This document shows, one piece after another, positions 1 through 8,386 of a stretch of 64,000 nt of DNA (positions within the stretch are counted from its first letter, which is position 1; each line of letters begins with the position of its first letter). The notes beneath the pieces were generated by a model. The model did no database searches, had not been told where the DNA came from, and saw nothing but the letters and a program-made list of their open reading frames with translations. This DNA comes from Chlorogloeopsis sp. ULAP01 (lineage in GTDB: Bacteria; Cyanobacteriota; Cyanobacteriia; Cyanobacteriales; Nostocaceae): NCBI RefSeq assembly GCF_030381805.1, contig NZ_JAUDRH010000001.1:310001-374000 (forward strand). Reading direction: 5' to 3'. The position numbers were made by a program, and so were the translations under genes.

Positions 1-2203
1 TGCCCGCTTTTTTCAAAAGCCGATTGAGGAAATTATTGGTAAAGATGATAAGGAGTTTTTTGAGGCAGAAATAGTGTCTCGAATCAGGGAAATAGATTTA
101 AGAGTAATTGCTACAGGAGTTGCCGAAACGTTTGAGGAATTGATACCCCAAGATGGAGTAAATCACACTTACCTGACAACTAAAAATCCTTGGCGTGATA
201 GCCAAGGTAATATTATTGGTTTAATTGCTATCACTCGTGATATTAGCGATCGCAAACGTAGTGAAGAATCCCTACAAGCCCTGGTAGCAGGAACTGCCTC
301 AGTTACGGGCGAAGAATTTTTCCCTGCTCTGGTGCGTCATTTAGCCAATGCTTTGGGAGTTCGCTACGCCTTAGTTGCTGAAAAATTAGATCAAAATTTA
401 GATAGAGTAGTATCTTTGGCGTTCTGGGAAATAGATAAGCCAGGAGAAAACTTTGATTATGAATTGGCTAATACTCCTTGTGGAGTCGTTTACCAAGACG
501 GAGTACGTTGCTTTGCCCGTGGTTTGCAGCAACTGTTTTCCCAAAGCCAATATGTAGCGGCTATGAAGCTAGAAAGTTACTTAGGAACGCCTATTATAGA
601 TACGTTTGGTAATATTATTGGCCACTTGTGTGTATTTGATACAAAACCGATATTACAAGAAGAATATGCTCAGGCAATTTTAAAAATCTTTGCCGCACGA
701 GCGACAGCAGAACTACAACGCCAGCGTGTGGAATTTGCACTGCGACACTCTGAGAGAAAGTTTCGAGAACTTGCCTCCAAAGAATCACTACTGAACCGTC
801 TGGCAAGCCAAATTCGTGCTTCGTTGGATATTAATACTATTCTGGAAACCGTCGTTACCGAAATCCGCAATCTACTACAAATTGATTTATGTCTTTTCAC
901 CTGGTATTGTTCTGAGGCGCAACCTCCCCACTGGGAGATTGTTCAAGAAGCAAGAAACCCTGCTGTACCAAGTTTAATGGGTTTAAGCTCAACTACTGAA
1001 GAAGTAGGGGCGATCGCCCAAAAGATTTTCTATAAAGAAATCATCAGGCTAGATGAAGTTCAAAATATACCTGAACAACAGTTTTTCGTCGGTTTGGGGT
1101 TAACAGCCATACTGGTACTGCCAATTCATACTCAATCTGGTGAAATAGGTGGTTTAGCTTGCAATCACTTTAGTGGCTACCGACATTGGCTCGATAGTGA
1201 GGTGGAGTTGTTACTGGCGGTTGCAGATCAAGTTGCCATAGCTATAGATCAAGCAGAACTCTATAAACAAAGTAATGTTGCTGCTCAAACTGCTCAAGAA
1301 AAAGCGCAGCAGTTAGAAGAGACTTTAAGCGAACTGCAAGCAACTCAAACGCAACTGATTCAAACTGAAAAAATGTCAAGTTTGGGACAGCTGGTTGCTG
1401 GTATTGCACACGAAATTAACAACCCAGTTAACTTTATCCATGGGAATATCAACCACGCGAGTGAATATACACAAGATTTACTGCGTCTAGTAGAACTTTA
1501 CCAACAGCACTATCCCAATTCGGTGGCAGAAATTCAAGAGGAAATTGAGGCGATCGATTTAGAGTTTCTCAGCCAAGATTTGCCCAAAATTCTCACTTCA
1601 ATGAAAATTGGCACCGATCGCATTCGTCAAATTGTTATGTCTTTACGCAATTTCTCTCGTTTGGATGAAGCCGATATGAAAGAGGTTGACATTCACGAAG
1701 GGATTGATAATACTTTATTGCTACTACAAAATCGCCTTAAAGCTAGATCAGAACATCCAGAAATTCAGGTTATTAAAGAATATGCCAATCTTCCACCTGT
1801 AGAGTGCTATGTTGGACAACTCAATCAGGTATTTATGAATCTACTAGCTAATGCGATCGATGCTTTGGAAGAGGGACAAGGGATAGGGCATAGGGGACTA
1901 GGAATAACTTCTCCCAATCCCCAATCCCCACTTCCACAAATTCACATTCGCACTCAACTTCAAGGAAATATTGTATCGATTCACATAGCTGACAATGGCC
2001 CCGGAATGAAAGAAGAAATACGACAAAAGTTATTCGATCCCTTCTTCACCACAAAACCTGTCGGTAAAGGTACGGGTATGGGATTATCAATAAGTTACAA
2101 AATTATCGTTGAAAAGCATCAAGGTCACCTTCAGTGTATTTCAGCACCAGGTGAAGGAGCCGTGTTTGCGATCGCAATTCCCCTACAACAATCTAAACCC
2201 TAA
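1..2203 (+). CDS. PAS/GAF sensor histidine kinase, 5' end outside the window
   Basis: The reading frame is already open at base 2, so the gene starts upstream; the GTG at 74 is internal. In order there are the C-terminal half of a PAS domain ending in the usual ITRDISDRK connector, a GAF domain (about residues 95-240 of the visible part), a second GAF domain (about 270-420), a coiled coil (EKAQQLEETLSELQATQTQ), a phosphoacceptor helix with GIAHEINNPVNF (His near base 1408), and a HATPase domain with the N box (NQVFMNLLANAIDAL), DNGPGM and GTGMGLSIS. This is the soluble multi-sensor kinase type common in cyanobacteria. No receiver domain follows and no regulator gene is adjacent, so its partner and signal are unknown. 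A low-complexity stretch at 1872-1932, just after the N box, looks like an intergenic repeat read in frame. Confidence 0.93.
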   Translation, partial: ARFFQKPIEEIIGKDDKEFFEAEIVSRIREIDLRVIATGVAETFEELIPQDGVNHTYLTTKNPWRDSQGNIIGLIAITRDISDRKRSEESLQALVAGTASVTGEEFFPALVRHLANALGVRYALVAEKLDQNLDRVVSLAFWEIDKPGENFDYELANTPCGVVYQDGVRCFARGLQQLFSQSQYVAAMKLESYLGTPIIDTFGNIIGHLCVFDTKPILQEEYAQAILKIFAARATAELQRQRVEFALRHSERKFRELASKESLLNRLASQIRASLDINTILETVVTEIRNLLQIDLCLFTWYCSEAQPPHWEIVQEARNPAVPSLMGLSSTTEEVGAIAQKIFYKEIIRLDEVQNIPEQQFFVGLGLTAILVLPIHTQSGEIGGLACNHFSGYRHWLDSEVELLLAVADQVAIAIDQAELYKQSNVAAQTAQEKAQQLEETLSELQATQTQLIQTEKMSSLGQLVAGIAHEINNPVNFIHGNINHASEYTQDLLRLVELYQQHYPNSVAEIQEEIEAIDLEFLSQDLPKILTSMKIGTDRIRQIVMSLRNFSRLDEADMKEVDIHEGIDNTLLLLQNRLKARSEHPEIQVIKEYANLPPVECYVGQLNQVFMNLLANAIDALEEGQGIGHRGLGITSPNPQSPLPQIHIRTQLQGNIVSIHIADNGPGMKEEIRQKLFDPFFTTKPVGKGTGMGLSISYKIIVEKHQGHLQCISAPGEGAVFAIAIPLQQSKP
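1872..1932. repeat. Intergenic-type repeat read in frame inside the kinase
   Basis: G-rich units (GGGATAGGGCATAGGGG) followed by CCCAATCCCC units form an imperfect inverted repeat of the kind usually seen between cyanobacterial genes. It adds a Gly/Pro-rich loop of about 20 residues (QGIGHRGLG...NPQSPLPQ) between the N-box helix and the next strand of the HATPase domain, a site that tolerates loops. The insertion is inferred from base composition and domain layout, not from an alignment. Confidence 0.5.
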
Positions 2204-2553
2204 TTATTCTACTTACCTATAAAGTAATTACTGCAACATATTCTGACAAAACAGTTAGCTATCGTGATGATAGGTAAAATTTTGACTGCTCTCAATTCAA
2301 TATTGCGAGAAAATATGAAAATTTCGTACTTCAATTTAGATTATGTAATATGAATACAAACTCTCATAATATATATGTAAACTCATGAATTTGGTTATTT
2401 ATACAGTTATACAGGTATTAATTATTTTTCCTTCTTGTGAATAAAAGAATTAGATATCGGAGCAACTTAAGTAAATTTAACCAAACCTTAGTCACAAATT
2501 ATCTGATTAGCTGCTAATCTATTAATAATTCACTTTTTGCTGCAACATTTGAA

Positions 2554-2586
2554 CCCTCCAAAACCTTTTTTATGTGTTTTGGGGGG
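2554..2586. terminator. Hairpin in the 2204-2753 gene-free stretch
   Basis: CCCTCCAAAA pairs with TTTTGGGGGG (one G-U) around a 13-base loop. The hairpin lies 350 bases after the kinase stop and 170 before the next gene. It has no T-run, so it may be a leader structure or repeat relic rather than a terminator. The rest of 2204-2753 is AT-rich, with nothing else recognisable except a short reading frame at 2682-2744, described with the following gene. Confidence 0.35.
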
Positions 2587-2753
2587 ATTCTCTATTTAAA
2601 GTGTGCAAACCACTTAAAGTATGAAGCCTTTATACTTAACTTTGGTAAGCTAATACCAATTTAAAAAAGGATTAAGGGCAAATGGATTCACCCAACCCTG
2701 ACACACCAAGGAGATTTTCAACTCCATTTTCCAAAATCGTATAACTAGCGTCT

Positions 2754-4661
2754 ATGGATTGCGATGCAAGAGTGTTTCCAAAGAAAATCGGCTCTGTGAT
2801 AGAAACTGCCAAATCATACTTGCTCAACCAAGTTGTAGCTAAAGCCAACGAGATCGACACTAACCCAGATATTTTAATGGGTGCATTGCGCGGTCTTGGA
2901 GAATTGGGTTTACTAGCATTACGCGTTCCACGTCATTGGGGTGGAAAAGAAGTTAGCGAGACAACTTTTGGTGAATTTCAAGAACTGATAGCGCAGTATT
3001 CTGGTGCATTAGCTTTCCTGCAAACTCAACACCAAAGCGCTGCTGGTATGCTTGTTACCAGTAGTAACTTCTCTGTTCAGCAAGCATATTTACCTCGGAT
3101 GGGGAATGGTGAAGTTCTAGTGGGCGTTGGCTTTTCTCAACTGCGACGTGAAGGTGAACCACTAACTGTAGCTGTACCAGTATCAGGAGGATATCAACTA
3201 GACGGAATTGTACCTTGGGTAACTGGATGGGGTATCTTTCAGGATTTTATCATCGCTGCCACATTACCTGACGGTTGTGCAGTTTTTGGAGTTGTGCCTT
3301 TTCAAGAAACCGAACAAGAATCGGGAGGTAGAATCACGTTTTCTCCCCCAGCCGAACTAGCGGCAATGACATCAACTAATACTGTCACTGCAACCCTAAC
3401 TCGCTACTTCTTACCTCAAGAACTTGTAGTTGCTATTAAACCTGTTGGTTGGATTCATGAAAACGACAAAAACAACGTCCTCCGCGCTACCTTTCTAGCC
3501 ACAGGTTGCGCTCTCGCAGCTCTGGATATTATCGAGTCTACCGCACAGACTAAATCCTTGAGAGCGATCGCTAATGCTTTTGTATCTCTTCAGCAAGAAC
3601 TAAGTAACTGTCGCACCGCCATTCATCAAGCACAACAAAATCCTGGTTTAGAACTGGAAAAAAAATTACAACTACGAGCTTGGGCAGTTGATTTAGCAAC
3701 ACGCATAGCTCATGCAGCCGTTACTGTTTCCAGTGGTGCTGCTAATTATCTGCATCACCCAGCACAGCGCGTATATCGTGAGGCGTTGGTGTTTACTGTT
3801 ACAGGACAAACTAGTGCTGTGATGGAAGCGACATTGGAGAGGTTAACGCGGAGGTGGGGAGAGGAAGAGGATAAGGGGAATGAAGAAGACACGGGGACAC
3901 GGAGACGCGGGGACACGGAGAGAGTTTCTGATAATTTCTCAGCGTCTTCTATCTCCGCGTACAAAAGTATTACTTACTCACAAATCATTCACCTCAGCCA
4001 TGTCATTGACTCTGATATCCCTCAGTGGCAGGGCGATCCGAATGTAGAGTTTGAGACTGTAGCAGAATTAGAAAAAGATGGTTATTATCTCCGGCGTTTT
4101 TCCTTAGGGGAACACAGTGCTACCCATATTAACGCTCCCAAAAGTTTTCACAAGTTTGGTTTAGGCATTGATCAATATCCTGCTCAATCCCTTGTTGTAC
4201 CTGCGGTGGTAATTAATATTCAACAACAAGCAGCAGTCAATCCAGATTATACGCTGGCGATCGCAGATATTTTGGCTTGGGAGAAACAGCATGGAGAAAT
4301 ACCACCTGATAGCGTTGTCTTACTATATACAGGTTGGCAAGAAAAATGGAGCGATCGCATTGCCTTTATGAACCAGGATGCTCAAGGAAATATGCATTTT
4401 CCTGGGTTTGGTAGGGATGCAATTCAATTTCTAATTAATAAGCGTCAAATAGCTGGAGTCGGAATTGATACTCACGGCGTAGATCCTGGGCAAGATACCA
4501 CTTTTGCCATCAATAGTTTGGTATTGGAGAAACCACGTATTGTCCTAGAGAATCTCGTTAATTTGGATCGACTACCACCAAAAGGAGCTACCCTCGTGAT
4601 TGGCATTTTAAGATTACGAGATGGTTCGGGTTCTCCTGCTGGGGTAATAGCATTAAGCTAA
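2754..4661 (+). CDS. Fusion: acyl-CoA dehydrogenase-like domain + cyclase (kynurenine-formamidase-like) domain
   Basis: Residues 1-365 resemble the flavin-dependent acyl-CoA dehydrogenase superfamily: an N-terminal helical domain (LGELGLLALRVPRHWGG), a middle beta domain (DGIVPWVTGWG) and a C-terminal helical end (VYREALVFTVTGQTSAVMEATL). Residues 405-635 are a cyclase-family (PF04199-type) hydrolase. Its metal motif, canonically HxGTHxDxPxHF, here reads HSATHINAPKSF: the two early His remain, but Asp is Asn and the last His is Ser, so catalysis is uncertain. Residues 366-404 are a charged linker of repeat origin. The ATG at 2754 lacks a good ribosome-binding site. An in-frame ATG at 2682 with AAGGG upstream opens a 20-codon frame that ends in TAA at 2742, so the original start may have been there. 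It precedes an aldehyde dehydrogenase and an aminotransferase. The substrate is unknown. Confidence 0.8.
   Translation: MDCDARVFPKKIGSVIETAKSYLLNQVVAKANEIDTNPDILMGALRGLGELGLLALRVPRHWGGKEVSETTFGEFQELIAQYSGALAFLQTQHQSAAGMLVTSSNFSVQQAYLPRMGNGEVLVGVGFSQLRREGEPLTVAVPVSGGYQLDGIVPWVTGWGIFQDFIIAATLPDGCAVFGVVPFQETEQESGGRITFSPPAELAAMTSTNTVTATLTRYFLPQELVVAIKPVGWIHENDKNNVLRATFLATGCALAALDIIESTAQTKSLRAIANAFVSLQQELSNCRTAIHQAQQNPGLELEKKLQLRAWAVDLATRIAHAAVTVSSGAANYLHHPAQRVYREALVFTVTGQTSAVMEATLERLTRRWGEEEDKGNEEDTGTRRRGDTERVSDNFSASSISAYKSITYSQIIHLSHVIDSDIPQWQGDPNVEFETVAELEKDGYYLRRFSLGEHSATHINAPKSFHKFGLGIDQYPAQSLVVPAVVINIQQQAAVNPDYTLAIADILAWEKQHGEIPPDSVVLLYTGWQEKWSDRIAFMNQDAQGNMHFPGFGRDAIQFLINKRQIAGVGIDTHGVDPGQDTTFAINSLVLEKPRIVLENLVNLDRLPPKGATLVIGILRLRDGSGSPAGVIALS
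3850..3964. repeat. Repeat-derived linker joining the two domains
   Basis: Tandem GGGGACACGGAGACGCGG-type units followed by TCAGCGTCT..ATCTCCGCG form an imperfect inverted repeat typical of cyanobacterial intergenic DNA. It is read in frame as a Glu/Arg/Asp-rich linker (EEEDKGNEEDTGTRRRGDTE). The simplest reading is that two neighbouring genes became one reading frame through this repeat. Confidence 0.6.
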
Positions 4662-4757
4662 TTGTCTTTTTTTACTTGACGCCAACTTTGAAAACAAGCC
4701 ACAATTGCTACAATTTAGTACAAAAGTTCCAGCCTATTAGTCGGAGTGCTGAATATT

Positions 4758-6254
4758 ATGACTACTCCGCTCATTTGCAATAATTACATTAACGGTAAAT
4801 GGGAGGATGCTGCATCGGCAGCTACTCTAGAAAGCCGTAACCCTGCGAACAAGCATGAAGTCGTTGCGACTTTCCCGCGTTCGAGTGCAACTGATGTAGA
4901 TGCAGCAGTAAGCGCTGCCCGCCAAGCTTATCGCAGTTGGCGACTTGTCCCCGCCCCAGCTAGAGCAGAATACGTTTTTAGAGTTGGGGAATTACTAAGC
5001 AAATATAAAGAAGAACTAGCACAATTAATTAGTCGGGAAATGGGTAAGCCCCTCGTGGAAGCGCGGGGAGATGTGCAAGAAGGTATTGATTGCGCTTTTT
5101 ATAGTGCGGGTGAGGGGCGGCGGTTGTTTGGGCAAACTGTACCCTCGGAAATGCCCAATAAATTCGCCATGACGGTACGGATGCCCATCGGTGTTTGCGC
5201 CCTGATCACTCCTTGGAATTTCCCGATCGCTATCCCGTGTTGGAAAGCAATGCCAGCTTTGGTGTGTGGCAATACCATCATTCTTAAACCAGCGGAAGAT
5301 ACTTCTGCTTGTGCCACTAAACTGATCGAAATTTTTGCAGAAGCAGGTTTGCCACCGGGAGTTGTTAACTTGGTGCATGGAGTAGGTGAAGAAGTAGGAA
5401 AAGCTTTAGTTGAACATCCCGATGTGGATTTGGTATCGTTTACAGGTTCCTCTGAAACTGGTGCAGAAGTCGGCGCTACTTGCGGGCGCACTCACAAGCG
5501 TGTGTGTTTGGAAATGGGTGGGAAGAATGCCCAAATAGTCATGGAAGACGCAGACTTGCAACTTGCCCTTGATGGTGCAGTTTGGGGAGCATTCGGTACT
5601 GCCGGGCAACGATGCACCGCTACAAGTCGCTTGATTCTGCACCGGGATGTCAAGGAAAAATTTACCACCATGCTCAAAGAACGTGCCAGTAAAATCCGTT
5701 TGGGCGCTGGCACCGATCCTAATACCGAAGTTGGGCCGATAATTAATGAAAGGCAACTGCAACGGGTAAATAAGTATCTAGATATTGCCCGTGAGGAAGG
5801 AGCAACAGTATTAATTGGTGGAGAAATTGCTCGCGAGGGAGAATTACAACACGGTTACTTCTTTGAGCCGACTATTCTCGACAATGTCACACCCCAGATG
5901 CGAGTTGCCCGTGAAGAAATATTTGGCCCAGTGGTAGCTTTGATAGAGATTAGTAATTTTGAAGAAGCTATAAATATCTTGAATGATTCAAACTATGGTC
6001 TTTCTTCTTCAATTTACACCCGCGATATCAACCGTGCCTTTGCTGCCATGCGCGATATTGAAGCCGGAATTACTTATATAAATGGCCCTACTATAGGAGC
6101 AGAAGTACATTTACCCTTTGGTGGTGTGAAGCATACTGGCAATGGGCATCGGGAAGCGGGAACTACTGCTTTGGATGTTTTTACGGAATGGAAAACTGTA
6201 TATGTAGATTTTTCAGGTAGTCTACAACGTGCTCAAATTGACAATCGAGAATAG
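4758..6254 (+). CDS. NAD(P)-dependent aldehyde dehydrogenase
   Basis: This full-length ALDH-superfamily enzyme has about 498 residues. It oxidises an aldehyde to the acid in the cytoplasm. Visible are the PWNFP motif, the general base Glu in LEMGGKN (about residue 251), the nucleophile Cys in GTAGQRCTATSR (about 286) and the EEIFGPV block. The ATG at 4758 is preferred over the GTG at 4746 because GGAG at 4743-4746 is well spaced for it. The company of a class III aminotransferase fits a semialdehyde dehydrogenase (succinate semialdehyde in a GABA route, or aminoadipate semialdehyde in a lysine route); the sequence alone does not settle which. A hairpin follows the stop at 6271-6303. Confidence 0.92.
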   Translation: MTTPLICNNYINGKWEDAASAATLESRNPANKHEVVATFPRSSATDVDAAVSAARQAYRSWRLVPAPARAEYVFRVGELLSKYKEELAQLISREMGKPLVEARGDVQEGIDCAFYSAGEGRRLFGQTVPSEMPNKFAMTVRMPIGVCALITPWNFPIAIPCWKAMPALVCGNTIILKPAEDTSACATKLIEIFAEAGLPPGVVNLVHGVGEEVGKALVEHPDVDLVSFTGSSETGAEVGATCGRTHKRVCLEMGGKNAQIVMEDADLQLALDGAVWGAFGTAGQRCTATSRLILHRDVKEKFTTMLKERASKIRLGAGTDPNTEVGPIINERQLQRVNKYLDIAREEGATVLIGGEIAREGELQHGYFFEPTILDNVTPQMRVAREEIFGPVVALIEISNFEEAINILNDSNYGLSSSIYTRDINRAFAAMRDIEAGITYINGPTIGAEVHLPFGGVKHTGNGHREAGTTALDVFTEWKTVYVDFSGSLQRAQIDNRE

Positions 6255-6270
6255 TTAGACAAAACAACAC

Positions 6271-6303
6271 AGATGCCTGACTGTTTGAAAAAGTCGGGCA
6301 TCT
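6271..6303 (+). terminator. Hairpin after the aldehyde dehydrogenase
   Basis: AGATGCCTGAC pairs with GTCGGGCATCT (11 pairs, one G-U) around an A/T-rich loop, 17 bases after the stop. It lacks a following T-run, so it may act as a 3'-end stabiliser rather than a classical terminator. Confidence 0.5.
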
Positions 6304-6461
6304 AACAGGGCGTATTTTGCATTTGATTTGATTGTTCTACATTAATTTTGCAAGCTACCCATTACTATAATCACGAGCCAAAATAGAATCAAATACTACT
6401 GCAAGCGCTTGGAAATCAGCGTTAATTTTGAGTAGCAATTATTTCAAAATTCTAAAGAACA

Positions 6462-7766
6462 ATGTTAAGTATTTCTCTAAATAAAAATTTACCACGATCG
6501 CCTCGTTTAGTAACTTCTTTACCTGGCCCCCGTGCTAGGGATCTTGTGGAACGCGATCGCGCTGTGACTTCTCCTTCCTATACCCGTGACTACCCTTTGG
6601 TTGTCGCTCGCGGTGAAGGCTGTATGGTGGAAGATGTGGATGGCAACATCTTTTTAGATATGACTGCGGGAATTGCCGTCACTGCCACAGGACACGCTCA
6701 CCCGGAAGTTGTGCAAGCTATTCATGAGCAAGCCGCCAAGCTGTTGCATATGTCGGGTACTGATTTTTACTACGAACCAATGGTAGAATTGGCAGAAAAG
6801 TTAGCTAATCGCGCTCCTTTTCCCGATAATGCGAGAGTATTTTTTACCAATTCTGGTGCGGAATCTAATGAGGGTGCTATCAAACTAGCAAGATACCACA
6901 CCGGGCGTTCTCTAATCGTTGCCTTCTTAGGAGGATTCCACGGACGCACCTACGGGGCAATGTCTTTAACTGGTTCTAAAGCAGTACAAAGAGCAGGATT
7001 TGGCCCTCTTGTTCCAGGTGTAACGCATATTCCCTACGGTACTCACGCTAGCTTAGATTATCTAGAAAAATATCTATTTCCGGCAATGTTACCACCCCAT
7101 GAAGTGGCGGCGATTGTTGTTGAACCAATTCAAGGTGAAGGCGGCTACATTGTGCCAGAAGATGGATTTTTACAGCGCATTCGCCAAATATGCGATCGCT
7201 ATGGCATTCTCATGGTAGTCGATGAAGTGCAATCGGGGATAGGGCGCACCGGTCGATTGTTTGCAGTTGAGCATTGGGGTGTGATGCCCGATATTATTAC
7301 TACAGCCAAAGGTATTGCCAGTGGATTACCTTTGGGGGCAATTATTTCTCGTCCTGAAATTATGACTTGGCCTCCCGGTTCCCATGCTACTACCTTCGGT
7401 GGTAATCCCGTTGCCTGCGCTGCTGCCCTTGCTACCCTACAACTTCTGGAAACTGGCTTGATGGCAAATGCCTCCCACATGGGAGAACTATTGCAAGCTG
7501 GTTTGACTCAGTTGCATGACTCGTTTCCTAGAGTTTCGCTACCACGGGGTAAAGGTTTGATGGTAGCAGTAGATTTACTGGATGAGGAAGGTAATTTAGA
7601 TTCCAAATTACGCGATCGCATTCTCCAAGCAGCTTTTTTACACGGTTTATTGTTGCTGGGTTGCGGCAAGGCTGCGATCCGCTTCTGCCCTCCTTTGGTT
7701 ATCGATAGTGACCAAATTCAGATAGCTCTAAGTATTTTTAAGGAGATATTAAGTAATTTAGAGTGA
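6462..7766 (+). CDS. Class III PLP-dependent aminotransferase
   Basis: The 434 residues cover the full length of the ornithine/4-aminobutyrate aminotransferase family. Seen are the NSGAESNEGAIKLAR cofactor-phosphate region, GGFHGRTYGAMSLTGSK, the VVDEVQSGIGRTG Asp region and the PLP lysine in TTAKGIASGLPLGA (about residue 282). It moves an omega-amino group to 2-oxoglutarate, giving a semialdehyde that the ALDH encoded 207 bases upstream could oxidise. GabT, lysine 6-aminotransferase and acetylornithine-type specificities cannot be separated by eye. Three hairpins follow the gene. Confidence 0.9.
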   Translation: MLSISLNKNLPRSPRLVTSLPGPRARDLVERDRAVTSPSYTRDYPLVVARGEGCMVEDVDGNIFLDMTAGIAVTATGHAHPEVVQAIHEQAAKLLHMSGTDFYYEPMVELAEKLANRAPFPDNARVFFTNSGAESNEGAIKLARYHTGRSLIVAFLGGFHGRTYGAMSLTGSKAVQRAGFGPLVPGVTHIPYGTHASLDYLEKYLFPAMLPPHEVAAIVVEPIQGEGGYIVPEDGFLQRIRQICDRYGILMVVDEVQSGIGRTGRLFAVEHWGVMPDIITTAKGIASGLPLGAIISRPEIMTWPPGSHATTFGGNPVACAAALATLQLLETGLMANASHMGELLQAGLTQLHDSFPRVSLPRGKGLMVAVDLLDEEGNLDSKLRDRILQAAFLHGLLLLGCGKAAIRFCPPLVIDSDQIQIALSIFKEILSNLE

Positions 7767-7795
7767 GAATGAGCGATCAGAATAAAGGAAGCCGA

Positions 7796-7873
7796 CACCC
7801 TTAAGGGTGCGAGTACACGGACAAAGCCTGCCGAGGCAGGCTTTGTTTGTATAGCCACAGGCTAAAGCCTGTG
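7796..7873. terminator. Three consecutive perfect hairpins, the middle one terminator-like
   Basis: 7796-7809 is the palindrome CACCCTTAAGGGTG. 7821-7846 is a perfect inverted repeat (ACAAAGCCTGC with its complement) running into TTTGTTTGT. 7856-7873 pairs CACAGGCT with AGCCTGTG. The middle hairpin would work as a Rho-independent terminator for the aminotransferase; the set looks like nested dispersed repeats. Confidence 0.6.
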
Positions 7874-7986
7874 CAATCTGAATAAATTCGGGTTCATTCA
7901 CATCTTGTACCTCGCCCTAAAATGCCTGGTACTGAAGTTCGTTTCTTAGAGCTACTGTCAGTTACAACTAACTGAGAATCCTACCT

Positions 7987-8004
7987 AGTCTGCTTAAGCA
8001 GACT
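7987..8004. repeat. 18-base perfect palindrome in the 7767-8386 gap
   Basis: AGTCTGCTTAAGCAGACT is its own reverse complement. It shares the central TTAA with the palindrome at 7796, suggesting related dispersed repeats. The remainder of this gene-free stretch (7874-8386) is AT-rich with no other feature recognised. Confidence 0.5.
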
Positions 8005-8386
8005 TTCACTTGAAGCCAAGAAATAAGTTTTTTGGCAGACAAGAGCACAGGTGTAAGACATGAGTTCATCAAAGATGGCACTAAAAGATATTTTGCCCGA
8101 TGATAGCAAACACTGAATAAATTCAAGTTTTATGTACCTTTTCTATAAAGAATAAGTAAAAATACGGCTTTTTTACCTTTAGTTAACCTAAATTAAACTT
8201 TTTCTTAATCTTTGACCGATATTTTTCAAAAGTAACTGTAATCGCTAATCGATGTAATCCCACCTAATAAATTCCTCAAAGTACTGAGTGGGTGTTTTTT
8301 CGTGCTCTCATTTTGGGATCAGGGATAAATCTTACCTAAATCTAATTGGTATCTCTCGGCTCAACGCTCAATTATTTCCGAAAATC

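Noticed and set aside
5025..5762. Several open frames on the minus strand inside the aldehyde dehydrogenase gene
   Set aside because: They lie opposite a clear full-length enzyme and show no domain or composition of their own.
7796..8004. CRISPR-like array
   Set aside because: The hairpins differ from each other and spacers are irregular; there are no identical direct repeats.
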